Assembly (NCBI RefSeq): GCF_900143055.1
Contig: NZ_FRCW01000007.1
Span: 1 to 64,000 of the forward strand
Direction of reading: 5' to 3'
DNA from: Fibrobacter sp. UWR3
GTDB taxonomy: Bacteria > Fibrobacterota > Fibrobacteria > Fibrobacterales > Fibrobacteraceae
Length of the DNA stretch: 64,000 bases
Below the pieces are notes generated by a model. The model worked only from the letters and a program-made list of their open reading frames with translations, was not told the DNA's origin and did no database searches. Made by a program: the position numbers and the translations under genes. This document shows, piece by piece, positions 40,825 through 49,662 of the stretch (the first letter of the stretch is position 1; the number at the start of each line of letters is the position of its first letter).

Positions 40825-40856
40825 CGAAAGCCCGCAAGAAAAAATTTGCAGAAGAC

Positions 40857-40879
40857 CGCCCGCTGGGGCGTTTTTTTTT
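40857..40879 (+). terminator. Rho-independent terminator
   Basis: CGCCC-GCTG-GGGCG followed by nine T residues ends the lipoprotein gene. Confidence 0.85.
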
Positions 40880-40917
40880 ATAGATATATGTTGTCAACCT
40901 TTATGCCGGAGATCTAG

Positions 40918-42690
40918 ATGCCGATTCGTATTACTATCAACCCGAATTCAGAATCCAGCGCGGAGTGGGCCATTTTCCATATGGCAGAAACACTCGGACC
41001 CGCGTGGGACGTGTGGATGAACCGCCACCTTGTTTTCAACAGCCGTGCGTGTGGCGCCATGAACAGGGAGGTTGACTGCATTCTGTACCACCGTGAGTAC
41101 GGCATGCTTATTGTGGAATGCAAGGGCGGCAAGATTTGGACAAGGTATAACGAGAAATCAAAGGCCACGGAATGGTTCAGTGGCAATAACCCGCTGGTGC
41201 CGCCGCCGAGCGAGCAAGTGGGTTCGCTTATTTCTCCCCTGCACGAATACATGAAGGAAATCCTCGAGCCCGCACGCGAAGGGAAGATGCGCAAGGTGCG
41301 CGTGCAGTGGGCGGTATGCTTTAGCGACATGGACAGCATGGAAGGGATTCCCGGTTCGGAAATCCCGAGGAAGCGCGCGCTGCTGCGGCCAGACGTTCTC
41401 AACGCGAAACGTTTCGAGAAGCGAATCATCGAGATTCTCGAAACTCCTGTACAGGCGAACGGCAACATGCCGTTCATGAACGAGTACCTCGACGAGGATT
41501 CGCTCTTTAGGCTCAGGAACTTCCTTGACGGCCAGGGCGAAAAACCCGATGCGGCAGAAATCATTAAGAGCAGTTACGAGAACTGCTTCCAGGAGGCGAC
41601 CGAGATGCAGCAGATGATGATGGAATCCATCTCGCGCAACCCGCGCATGCGCATCGAGGGAGTGGCCGGTTCTGGGAAGTCGCACATGGTAGTGTGGGAT
41701 GCGCTTCGCCTTTCGCGCATAGGCAAGAACGTGGCGATAGCCTGCTATAACGACTTGCTGGCAACAGAACTCAAGCACGATGTAGACAAGGTAATAAGCA
41801 AGGACCGCATAGGTGTCGAAAAGAAGTATGCGCAGGACGGCGGCGTGAGTTACGGGCGCGTAGATGTGCTTGCCTATTCCGAATGGTGCGAGAAATATGT
41901 ACGCGCCGCGAAGGTGAAGGTAGCGAAGAGTGGCGACAGGTCGCTGTATTTTGACAAGGAACTCCCCCAGGCATTCGTGAAGGCGCAGAAGATTCTGGCG
42001 AAAGACAAGAAAACGCGCGAGAAGTTCTTTTACGATGCGGTAATCATCGACGAAGGGCAGGACTTCGCGAGCGAATGGGTAGACTCATTCCTCGGGCTAT
42101 TGCACAACGAGGAACACGGCACCGTGAGGTTCTTCTACGATCCGGCGCAACGCCTGTATGCAAGCCGCAACGGTATCGACAACGCGCAGGTCGAGGCGAT
42201 GCCCGTGATGGTGCTGAACCGCGGATTCCGCAGCACGAAGCGCATTCTCGAATGGGTGCGCAGGAATACCGGGTTCAGGCTACAGGCTTTCGACAACATA
42301 GTGCTTGGTGAAGCTGTCAAGGAAATGCAGTACAGGGACGGTGCAGAGCAGGCGCAGATGCTGCGCGCGCGTATCGACGAACTCATAAAGAAGAAGCACC
42401 TTTCCGTTTCGGATATCCTCGTGGTATCGATGAAGAGCGACAAGAGTTCTGCGCTCAAGGGTATTTCTGATGACCGCATCGTATGGAATGCGGGGGGCGA
42501 CAAGTCCCTGATTAAGGACAAGGTAAATATCGTGAGCGTCTACCGTATCAAGGGTCTTGATTCTACGGCGGTAATACTTACCGACATCGAGGAACCCGCC
42601 GAGGCGAGCAGGCACGAAGACTGGAAACGCTGCCTGCTCGTAGGCGCCACCCGCGCGAAATCGCTCCTTACAGTTTTCAGGAAGAAGTAG
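40918..42690 (+). CDS. NERD-domain SF1 helicase
   Basis: This 590-residue protein has an N-terminal NERD nuclease-related domain (residues about 15-120; REVDCILYHREYGMLIVECKGG gives the D...ExK metal site) and a C-terminal UvrD/Rep-like superfamily 1 helicase: Walker A EGVAGSGKSHM (about 245), Walker B VIIDEGQD, DPAQRLY, NRGFRST, the VSVYRIKGLD motif, and LLVGATRAKS. It is likely a DNA-processing or defence enzyme. GGAG lies upstream of the ATG. A four-codon upstream frame (ATGCCGGAGATCTAG, 40903) contains the SD and its stop abuts the start. Confidence 0.9.
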   Translation: MPIRITINPNSESSAEWAIFHMAETLGPAWDVWMNRHLVFNSRACGAMNREVDCILYHREYGMLIVECKGGKIWTRYNEKSKATEWFSGNNPLVPPPSEQVGSLISPLHEYMKEILEPAREGKMRKVRVQWAVCFSDMDSMEGIPGSEIPRKRALLRPDVLNAKRFEKRIIEILETPVQANGNMPFMNEYLDEDSLFRLRNFLDGQGEKPDAAEIIKSSYENCFQEATEMQQMMMESISRNPRMRIEGVAGSGKSHMVVWDALRLSRIGKNVAIACYNDLLATELKHDVDKVISKDRIGVEKKYAQDGGVSYGRVDVLAYSEWCEKYVRAAKVKVAKSGDRSLYFDKELPQAFVKAQKILAKDKKTREKFFYDAVIIDEGQDFASEWVDSFLGLLHNEEHGTVRFFYDPAQRLYASRNGIDNAQVEAMPVMVLNRGFRSTKRILEWVRRNTGFRLQAFDNIVLGEAVKEMQYRDGAEQAQMLRARIDELIKKKHLSVSDILVVSMKSDKSSALKGISDDRIVWNAGGDKSLIKDKVNIVSVYRIKGLDSTAVILTDIEEPAEASRHEDWKRCLLVGATRAKSLLTVFRKK

Positions 42691-42717
42691 CGAGCGCCTT
42701 GCCGCGCGGGCTATAAG

Positions 42718-44463
42718 CTACCACGCGAAATCGACTACGATACGCCAGTAGTTGTCGGTATCGAACCTGTGCGAGTGCCCGCTGCCGCCTACGCCGAAGT
42801 TGAACTGGTATTCGGCGGAGAAGTGGCGCGTAATCTGCAGGCCAATCCCGAGCCACACGGAGAACGTGAGGTCCTTCACTCCGTTGAAGCGCGTCTCGAT
42901 ATCGTCGAGGAACCCGAGCCCGAGCTGGTCCTTCGCCGCATCCTTGACTTCTTCTTCCTTGCTCAGTTCCTTCTCGGATTCCGGAGCCTCCACCTTGTAT
43001 ATCTCGAAGATGGGCTTGTGGAAGTTGAAGGTCTGGCTTATGAACGGCTTGAATATGGGAATGTAGGGCACGCCTAGCCTGAACGATATCGGGATATCGA
43101 GCCCGATGTTGTGATAGTATATATCTACTTTGTCTGTAAGAGCGAGGGTATCTTCGAGGGTGAATTTCTTGTAGTGGTAGAACGTGCCCATGCCTATGCT
43201 GAACGCGCCGCCGTCGTAGAAGTACCAGCGCAGGTAATAGGTGAGCCCGCCCTCGTATCCGGTTTCGTCGTCAAGGTTGCGGATGCGTCCGTAGCCCTTC
43301 TGGTAGTAGCTGTGCTCGCCGAAGTTGCCGTACGTGAATTCCATGACCTTGTAGAAAATGCGGTCCTTCTTCTTTGTGGAATCGGCAGGGGCAGATTCGG
43401 CGGCTTGCGGGCAGGCCGCGGGCGCGGGCTGCGCGGCCGTGGTGTCGGCAGGTGCGCTTGCGGGCGCCTGCTCTACTGCGGGCGCCTGCTCTACTGCGGG
43501 TGCCGCCTTCGCGGTATCCGCGGGTGCTGCGACCGCTACCGGCTTGGGTTCTTCGGTCGGGTGCATCTCGAGGATGGCGAATTCAGCGCTCGTGAACGTG
43601 ACGGTATAACTGCACTTGCCTTCCACGTTGCAATGCGCCTGCACGGAATCCGCGATGGCGCGGGCCATCTCTTCGCGCAGGAGCTTTGTACGGAACTTGA
43701 GGAGGCTGTCGGCGTATGCTGTCTTTTCGGCAATCTCCTTGTCGATGGCGATGATGTCGCGGGTGTTCTGCTCGTGCGCCTTGCACTGGCACGAGGATTC
43801 CGCAAGCTGGCAGAACGCCTTGAGTTCGGCTTCGGCCTTCGCGGCGGAATCGGCGCGGGCGATAGAATCTGCGTGTGCCTTCGCGAGCGCCGCGGAATCG
43901 GGCGGCGTTGCAATTTCTGGTTCTTGCTCAATGAGAATCACGTCGCCTGCGGGCTGTGCAGCGAGCGCGCAAGTGTTGCAGCGGTCGGTGCATTCCTGCG
44001 ACATCGGCGCGATGGGCAGCAGGCTACGGCGCCTCTGGAGCGAATCGACCGTAGCGTTTGCGGCGCGGATAGCCTGGGGCTGCATCTTGAGGGCGCGTTC
44101 GCTTGCGTCGGACGTACCCGAGAGCAGCTGGAACTTCGTGAGCGTGGTGCGGCCCTTGTCCATCGACTTGTAGTATCCGTTCTCGAACGTGATGCTGCGG
44201 GCACATGCGGCCTTGTCGCAGCCTGCGAGAATCGCCTCGGTGAGCTTGCGCTTGCCGAGTTCCACGCCCATGTTCTTGGATTTCGCGCTGTCGATGACGA
44301 ACGGGCAGTTGCAGGTGGATTCTATCTTGTCGCAGTTCTCGGCGCGTGTTTCGCCGTGGCACGATACGCACAGGTCATAGCACATCGAGTCGGCGAGGGC
44401 GCCAGTCGCGAGGAAGCAGGCGAGGAATGCAATTGCAGGAAAAATCTTGAAAATGTTTCGCAT
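42718..44463 (-). CDS. Cysteine-rich exported protein with C-terminal outer-membrane barrel
   Basis: This 581-residue protein has a signal peptide (ending GALA), then three cysteine-rich patches (CYDLCVSCHGE, CTDRCNTC, CQLAESSCQC) that recall but do not match the CxxCH heme motif (CVSCH does fit, once). A helical and Ala/Pro/Glu-rich middle (residues about 310-370, with the repeated unit APAVEQ) leads to a barrel-like C-terminal part (about 375-581), ending VVDFAW with a terminal aromatic. It is 9 bp downstream of a small membrane protein gene on the same strand. Function unknown. Confidence 0.7.
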   Translation of the reverse strand: MRNIFKIFPAIAFLACFLATGALADSMCYDLCVSCHGETRAENCDKIESTCNCPFVIDSAKSKNMGVELGKRKLTEAILAGCDKAACARSITFENGYYKSMDKGRTTLTKFQLLSGTSDASERALKMQPQAIRAANATVDSLQRRRSLLPIAPMSQECTDRCNTCALAAQPAGDVILIEQEPEIATPPDSAALAKAHADSIARADSAAKAEAELKAFCQLAESSCQCKAHEQNTRDIIAIDKEIAEKTAYADSLLKFRTKLLREEMARAIADSVQAHCNVEGKCSYTVTFTSAEFAILEMHPTEEPKPVAVAAPADTAKAAPAVEQAPAVEQAPASAPADTTAAQPAPAACPQAAESAPADSTKKKDRIFYKVMEFTYGNFGEHSYYQKGYGRIRNLDDETGYEGGLTYYLRWYFYDGGAFSIGMGTFYHYKKFTLEDTLALTDKVDIYYHNIGLDIPISFRLGVPYIPIFKPFISQTFNFHKPIFEIYKVEAPESEKELSKEEEVKDAAKDQLGLGFLDDIETRFNGVKDLTFSVWLGIGLQITRHFSAEYQFNFGVGGSGHSHRFDTDNYWRIVVDFAW

Positions 44464-44472
44464 GGTAGCCCC

Positions 44473-44793
44473 CTAGAAGATGATGGCGAGGACGATGAAG
44501 GCGACTGTACCGATGGCCGACATTACGATGGGGAATATCGGGATGCTGCTTTCCGGCTTGGCGGTATTGTCGCATTCGGGGTTGGACTGCGCAGGTGCGG
44601 CTTCTTCTTTTGCAGGGGCGGCGCTCTCGGCCCCTTCGGCCTTTGCCTCGGGTGCCTTCGCGTTGTCTTCGTCGATGAGTGCGGCATCGTTCTTGTCGGT
44701 GCGGCCGGAAGCGGGTGCGGCCACGGAATAGCATGCCAACAAGCCCACGAGCAGGGCGATGGCGGAAAGAGTCGAAAATCTAGACGTATTCAT
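44473..44793 (-). CDS. Small envelope protein with C-terminal membrane anchor
   Basis: This 106-residue product has a signal peptide (ending YSVAA), a Glu/Ala/Pro/Lys-rich disordered region, and a C-terminal hydrophobic segment (FPIVMSAIGTVAFIVLAIIF). The topology is a tethered linker. It is first in a two-gene unit with the cysteine-rich barrel protein (9-bp gap), so they probably work together. No family is recognised. Confidence 0.65.
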   Translation of the reverse strand: MNTSRFSTLSAIALLVGLLACYSVAAPASGRTDKNDAALIDEDNAKAPEAKAEGAESAAPAKEEAAPAQSNPECDNTAKPESSIPIFPIVMSAIGTVAFIVLAIIF

Positions 44794-44957
44794 GCGCAGA
44801 ATCCTCTGTACCTATATAACATAATTTAACACCTTTTGCGCGCTAGCGTACCGGGTAATTCGCGTTTTTCCCTATTACTCGGCTTTTTTTTGACAAAATT
44901 TCGGTATAAAACGATAAAATAATGCATTCGTCGGGAATTTTTCGGCCAATTTCCAAA

Positions 44958-44992
44958 GCGACATTATTTGTCGCAGTTGGGTGCTATATTAT
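44958..44992 (+). promoter_or_regulatory. Shared palindrome-promoter element, copy 1 (MoxR-VWA operon)
   Basis: The perfect inverted repeat GCGACA-TTATT-TGTCGC (44958-44974) lies exactly 10 nt before TATATTAT (44985-44992). The same geometry occurs at 52468-52502 (minus), 58157-58191 and 58811-58849. The palindrome replaces a normal -35 element. Confidence 0.7.
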
Positions 44993-45007
44993 GCACAGGA
45001 CGCTATT

Positions 45008-45718
45008 ATGGTTAATAAGAACAAGGACCGTTCTTTTGAACGGATTGCGTACAGGTATTGGGAAAAGCTGGTTGGCGGGATTCTTGTCCCCGGTGAGCGG
45101 GGGTATGTGCCTTCCGAAGGGGAGGTGCTTTGCGCTTATAACGAGCTGAAGGAACGGCACCTTGAATGTGATTGCATTGTACTTAGGACTGGTACACATT
45201 CGGGGGAATTCTACCAGCAAGGCGATAAAATCGCTGGTGTCAGAATTGTCCGGCAGCTTGATTCGGTCGGTACTATCGAATTCCGTTTGTCGACCGATTT
45301 CCATGTGCGCCTCGATATCGAAGGGCTTTCACCATTATCCCGGACGGAAGCGAATTGCGATCTGACGCAGACAATAAGCAACTTTGAAAATTTCATCGAC
45401 AATTTCCCGCGGTACATGGAAGGGCTCGAACGAAAGAAACTTGAATTCGAGAAAAATAAGAAGCTGGAGGAGATGGCGAAGGGCAGTATCCGGACGACCG
45501 TATCGCAGATTCTTCCGCCGCTGGGGTACCGTTGGGACCTGGTAGAACGGGGCAGGGATTACCTGCTCAAGGTTGGAGGGCATGGAACCTGGATGGAGTT
45601 TACGCTCAACCGCAGGAACTTTTCCAAGCGTCTGGCGGAGTTGCCCGATGTGCTCAGGCAGATAGAAACCCTGAGCAAGAACATGACCTTTCCGATGAAA
45701 ATAGAGATAATAAAGTAG
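45008..45718 (+). CDS. MoxR-VWA operon protein A (unknown family)
   Basis: This 236-residue soluble protein has no motif I can name. Its C-terminal 90 residues (from KKLEEMAKGSIRTTVSQILPPLGYRW to the end) match the C-terminus of the gene at 48213 (HKLAEMASQSIETIVPQIMSQSGYEW), including ...E-F/I-T-L-N-x-x-N-F. A charged helical hinge lies before this. The start at 45008 is preferred for the AGGA SD; a GTG at 44981 lies within the promoter. The MoxR gene follows after 13 bp. It may be an adaptor or substrate of the ATPase. Confidence 0.72.
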   Translation: MVNKNKDRSFERIAYRYWEKLVGGILVPGERGYVPSEGEVLCAYNELKERHLECDCIVLRTGTHSGEFYQQGDKIAGVRIVRQLDSVGTIEFRLSTDFHVRLDIEGLSPLSRTEANCDLTQTISNFENFIDNFPRYMEGLERKKLEFEKNKKLEEMAKGSIRTTVSQILPPLGYRWDLVERGRDYLLKVGGHGTWMEFTLNRRNFSKRLAELPDVLRQIETLSKNMTFPMKIEIIK

Positions 45719-45731
45719 GCAAGAGGAATAT

Positions 45732-46802
45732 ATGGCGGTAAGAATAAACGCGAATGAATTGGAAAAGCTGCTGGCGGCGACACCCGCATCGCAGAACATA
45801 ATGCTCACGGGCAAGCACGGGATTGGCAAGTCGCAGATCCTGGAGAGGTTCTTCACGTCGCGTGGCGAGCGCGTGGTGATTCTGTTCCTCGGGCAGATGA
45901 GCGATCCGGGCGATTTGATAGGCCTCCCGCGGCTCGACGAGTTGAGCGGCAAGACGCATTTTATGCCGCCGTACTGGTTCCCGACGGACGGCAAGCCCGT
46001 GGTACTTTTTTTGGACGAACTGAACCGCGCCCGCCCGGAAGTTTTGCAGACCATCATGGACCTGACGCTCAACCGGACTCTTGCGGGCCGCAAATTGCCC
46101 GAGGGCTCCCGCGTGATTAGCGCGGTGAACGACGGCGAGGAATACCAGCTCACGGATTTGGACCCGGCACTCGTGAGCCGCTTCAACATCTACGAATTCA
46201 AGCCCACCGCGCAGGAATGGCTCCTGTGGGCGGCAAAGGCGGGGCTCGATTCCCGCGTCATCGACTTCATCTCGGAAAACCCGGATATGCTCGACGGTGC
46301 CGCCTTTACCCGCGAGGACCAGGGGCTCGAAAAGTCGCCCGATAGGCGCGGGTGGGAACGCGTCTCGAAGGTGTTACAGACAAACGAAGTGACGGCGCTC
46401 TTAAAGACCGTAATTGCGGGCATCATCGGGATGCCTGCCGCATCGAAGTTCTTCGCGACTATCAACCAGAAAAAGCTCCCGAGCGCGAAGAATATTTTGC
46501 TCGGCGATTTCGCGAAGCAGAAGGCGGCAATCAAGAAATGCACCACGCCGGAACTTGCCTCCGTGAACGAGTCCGTGTTCCGCTTTATCGAGACGAAGGG
46601 CTACGACGCGAAGGACGAGGCGAAGGTGATAGAGAACTTCGCCGCATACTTTGAATTCCTTTCGGGCGAAAAGTTCCGCGAGGCGCAGGCGCATTTCGCG
46701 AACCTGTATTCCTCCTCGATGTACCCGGCCGCCATGACGCTTGTCATCATGAAGTGCCCCGAGCTGTACAAGAAAATCACGCAGTTTGTCCAGTCAATTT
46801 AA
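45732..46802 (+). CDS. MoxR-type AAA+ ATPase
   Basis: This 356-residue ATPase has Walker A GKHGIGKS (residues 27-34), Walker B VVLFLDELNRA with a following sensor (ISAVNDGEEY), and the arginine-finger region DPALVSRFNIYEF. This is a MoxR/RavA-type AAA+ protein, a chaperone-like motor acting on VWA partners. The partner VWA gene starts 7 bp after its stop. The SD is AAGAGGA. It is the core of a five-gene operon (45008-49639). Confidence 0.9.
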   Translation: MAVRINANELEKLLAATPASQNIMLTGKHGIGKSQILERFFTSRGERVVILFLGQMSDPGDLIGLPRLDELSGKTHFMPPYWFPTDGKPVVLFLDELNRARPEVLQTIMDLTLNRTLAGRKLPEGSRVISAVNDGEEYQLTDLDPALVSRFNIYEFKPTAQEWLLWAAKAGLDSRVIDFISENPDMLDGAAFTREDQGLEKSPDRRGWERVSKVLQTNEVTALLKTVIAGIIGMPAASKFFATINQKKLPSAKNILLGDFAKQKAAIKKCTTPELASVNESVFRFIETKGYDAKDEAKVIENFAAYFEFLSGEKFREAQAHFANLYSSSMYPAAMTLVIMKCPELYKKITQFVQSI

Positions 46803-46809
46803 GGTCGGC

Positions 46810-48216
46810 ATGAACGCCTTGGACAGAATAAAGAAAATCAGCGAGCGGTGGTTCCTGACGGAGCCGCTGCTGTTTGCGGTTTACTGCAGTCACGAATTCG
46901 TGGAGAACAGTGCGATTGAAGTACCGATGAGAACCGGCAACATGAAGATTGAATTCGCTCCAAAAATTCTGGACAAGATTGCAGACGATGTGCTGGTGGA
47001 ATACCTGAAAATCGAGATGTTTCGCATATTGCTCAAGCACCCCTACCAGCGACAGCCCTCTTTCGCCGCGAAGGCCCTGCTGACCATGGCGAGCAATATA
47101 ACGATTGCGGACGTGTACGATGTATCGCGCGAGGTGAAGAAGCAGATGAGCGGTACGGAGCAGAAACTCCCCGGCGGGCTGTGTTTCGAGGAATACTACA
47201 ATCTGCTCCTGCAAAATACGACCCCGAATTCGGGAAAGTCTGGCGGCGAGCCGCAGAAAACGGATAGTGGCCCCGGTCAGGGCGACAAGTCTGGGCAGGG
47301 TGGCGATGACTCCGGCAACGGCAATCAGGAAGGCGGCGAATCCGGACAACAGGGTGGTGACGGGAGCGGCGCAGATTCTGGCGACGCTTCCGGTGACTCG
47401 CGCGGCAATGGCAGCGGTTCGAAAGGCAATTCGCGCGGGAGTTCTGGCCGAGACGGCGGCGGCTCCGGTGGCAAGGGTTCGGGCGCTTCGGGTAATTCCG
47501 GCGCCGGCAATTCGCAGGAACATCGCGACTCGCAAATCTCGGAACTCTGGGAAGATAACGAGGAGGCCTGCTGCAACATAAACGAGTTTATCGAAGTCGC
47601 CACCGCGAGCAACAACTGGGGCACCGTCGCGGGCAAGTTGCAGGGGCTCATCAAGGCAAGCCTGAAAGTTGACATGGACTACCGCAAGATGCTCAGTTTG
47701 TTCAAAACCTCGGTCATCTCGAGCAGGCGCCGCCTCACGCGCATGCGGCCCAACCGCCGCTCCGGTTTCGACGCGATGGGTAGCCGCTACGAACTTTCGA
47801 CGAACTTGCTTATCGCTGTTGACGTGAGCGGGTCCGTTACCGACAAGAGCCTGCAATTTTTCTTCTCGGTCATTAACCGCCTTTTCAAATACGGAGTCGA
47901 GAAACTGGACGTATTGCAGTTCGACGCCCAAATTCAGGGCGAAATCGAGCCGCTCAAGAAGGCGCGCAAGACCGTGAAGATTATGGGCCGCGGCGGTACG
48001 AGTTTCCAGCCCGCTGCCGACTATTACTGCGAACACCCCGAATACGACGGGCTTATCTACTTTACCGACGGTTACGCCCCGCCTCCTGTATTCAACACCA
48101 AGCGCCCCATCGATGTGCTGTGGGTCATTTGCAGCAGGCAGTGCTACGCGGAGAATGCCGAGTGGATCCGCAAGATGAAACGCAATCGCGTCACCTTTAT
48201 TCCGAGGAGTGAATGA
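46810..48216 (+). CDS. VWA-domain partner of the MoxR ATPase (DUF2201-like)
   Basis: This 468-residue protein has an N-terminal helical domain (1-140) similar to the DUF2201 metallopeptidase-like region. Where that family has HExxH, this one reads IEMFRILLKHPYQR, so zinc binding is probably lost. A Gly/Ser/Asp-rich linker (about 145-240) follows, then a C-terminal VWA domain (about 330-468) with MIDAS motif DVSGS (338-342), and later FDAQI and GGTSF. The start at 46810 has AAGG upstream; a TTG at 46786 overlaps the MoxR gene and is less likely. Its stop overlaps the next gene by 4 bp. Confidence 0.85.
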   Translation: MNALDRIKKISERWFLTEPLLFAVYCSHEFVENSAIEVPMRTGNMKIEFAPKILDKIADDVLVEYLKIEMFRILLKHPYQRQPSFAAKALLTMASNITIADVYDVSREVKKQMSGTEQKLPGGLCFEEYYNLLLQNTTPNSGKSGGEPQKTDSGPGQGDKSGQGGDDSGNGNQEGGESGQQGGDGSGADSGDASGDSRGNGSGSKGNSRGSSGRDGGGSGGKGSGASGNSGAGNSQEHRDSQISELWEDNEEACCNINEFIEVATASNNWGTVAGKLQGLIKASLKVDMDYRKMLSLFKTSVISSRRRLTRMRPNRRSGFDAMGSRYELSTNLLIAVDVSGSVTDKSLQFFFSVINRLFKYGVEKLDVLQFDAQIQGEIEPLKKARKTVKIMGRGGTSFQPAADYYCEHPEYDGLIYFTDGYAPPPVFNTKRPIDVLWVICSRQCYAENAEWIRKMKRNRVTFIPRSE

Positions 48217-49034
48217 TGAAAAAAAAGAAACTTCTAGAGACCTCGTGCCATTTCTTGATGGCTGAGTTCTGGCGCGGGCTCACCCTGGGGCTCGGCAGGT
48301 CGCGCGAAGACGGGAAGGACCCCTACTGCAGGGATTACAAGATGGCGGCCTTCAAAATGACCGTCTTTGCGAATGGTGTCAAGGGTTATTTTAACGATGT
48401 GACCAGGCGCCTCAAGGACTCGTGTGTTGGAATTGAGTTCAGGCCTAAGGCATGGAGGGACCGCTCGAAAATGTGCATTGCACTTTCCGTCAATTTTGTG
48501 ACGGGAATAGGGCATGTGTTTTTCCAAAGCAAGATCGGCCTGCTCAAGGGCGATCACGTGCACCTGATGTCGGAAGAAATCCGGGACGTGGATATCCTTG
48601 CCTCGCTGGAAGACATACGCGCATTTCTTGAGAAGTATCCGGAATACGAGAAGGCGGCCGAGGCGATTGCAGAGGAGAAGAGGACCGAGGAGATAAAGCA
48701 GCATAAGCTTGCCGAGATGGCGTCTCAGAGTATCGAGACGATTGTGCCGCAGATTATGTCGCAGTCGGGTTACGAGTGGATTCTGGAAAGTGTGTACAAG
48801 GGGTGGGGCCGCGGTGGAATTCCGGAGAGCTACATTCTGCGCGTCAAGACGAAAAAGCACAAGATGATAGAAATCACCCTGAACAAGAACAATTTCGCGG
48901 AGAAGATTCCCGAAATCCTGAATGTGGTCAAGCAGATCGAGCAACTGCTGGAACAGACACCCTTCGCCGTAAACATCGTCAATTACGGCCCGGGTACCCG
49001 CTGGATCAAGGGCACGGAAAACGTGAAGGAGTAA
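48213..49034 (+). CDS. MoxR-VWA operon protein A' (paralogue of 45008)
   Basis: This 273-residue soluble protein overlaps the VWA gene by 4 bp. The C-terminal part from about residue 165 is clearly related to the product of 45008 (LAEMASQSIETIVPQI...GYEWIL...IEITLNKNNF). The N-terminal part is not obviously shared. The middle has a charged helix (EKAAEAIAEEKRTEEIK). Having paralogues at both sides of a MoxR-VWA pair suggests a matched two-subunit partner. No family is recognised. Confidence 0.72.
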   Translation: MMKKKKLLETSCHFLMAEFWRGLTLGLGRSREDGKDPYCRDYKMAAFKMTVFANGVKGYFNDVTRRLKDSCVGIEFRPKAWRDRSKMCIALSVNFVTGIGHVFFQSKIGLLKGDHVHLMSEEIRDVDILASLEDIRAFLEKYPEYEKAAEAIAEEKRTEEIKQHKLAEMASQSIETIVPQIMSQSGYEWILESVYKGWGRGGIPESYILRVKTKKHKMIEITLNKNNFAEKIPEILNVVKQIEQLLEQTPFAVNIVNYGPGTRWIKGTENVKE

Positions 49035-49036
49035 GC

Positions 49037-49639
49037 ATGAAAAAAGCAGAACAAACAAAAAGTATTTTCATCCTAGAGGTTTACGAGTTCGCACCCTGCG
49101 AAAGGCGTGCTTACCAGGTCTACAAAGAAAGATGGAGCCGCTGTACCGGTCCCTGCGCCCTCACCTGGAAAAGAGGAGTCGGGTATTTCGAGACATTGCG
49201 TGATGCCGAAAAGTGCATCAAGAAAATTGTTCGTCGCAAGCGCGATGACGTCTATGGGTTTGTCATCAAGGAAATGCCGCGGGATTGCGTTGTTAACGTG
49301 TATATGCCCCTTTCGATTCGGCGCTATCTAAAAGACGGTTCACTATGGTGCACGGGCAGCGACAAGACTGCAAAATTCAAGGAAGGCGACCTCGTCGAGA
49401 TAGCCTATGACGACTATGTTGAACTTGGGATTGTTCAAGGCTTTGACAATGCTGACTGCTCCTATACCGTGGTCACCTATAACCTGGACGAAAACGCTCC
49501 CTCCGAATTTTGCGGCCGTTTTGGCAATACGGCTTATGTACTCCCGCCCTCGTTCCCTGTCCAGAAAAAGTACGCCGCGGCACTCCGTCGCGGGCTCAAG
49601 CAGGCGGAGAAGGAATCTATAGACGATCTTCCGTTTTAG
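49037..49639 (+). CDS. MoxR-VWA operon protein B (unknown family)
   Basis: This 200-residue cytoplasmic protein starts 2 bp after the previous stop with AAGGAG as SD. It is rich in Arg, Lys and Tyr, with a few cysteines in no clear metal pattern. The middle segment FKEGDLVEIAYDDYVELGIVQGF looks like an SH3-like or KOW-like beta-barrel. I recognise no family. Last gene of the operon; convergent with hipA (23 bp between stops). Confidence 0.65.
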   Translation: MKKAEQTKSIFILEVYEFAPCERRAYQVYKERWSRCTGPCALTWKRGVGYFETLRDAEKCIKKIVRRKRDDVYGFVIKEMPRDCVVNVYMPLSIRRYLKDGSLWCTGSDKTAKFKEGDLVEIAYDDYVELGIVQGFDNADCSYTVVTYNLDENAPSEFCGRFGNTAYVLPPSFPVQKKYAAALRRGLKQAEKESIDDLPF

Positions 49640-49662
49640 GGAATGGTATTTGCCGCGATTGT

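Noticed and set aside
43111-44829. 572-codon plus-strand frame opposite the cysteine-rich barrel gene
   Set aside because: The composition (Gly/Arg/Cys-rich) is that of an antisense frame; the minus frame has a signal peptide and barrel.
44968-44974. TTGTCGC read as an ordinary -35 hexamer
   Set aside because: It lies only 17 nt before the -10 box start; other promoters here (tRNA-Met, tuf, hipB) place TTG 22-23 nt before it.
47230-47530. Gly/Ser-rich repeats in the VWA gene as a DNA repeat element
   Set aside because: The repetition is at protein level with mixed codons; it is a flexible linker.
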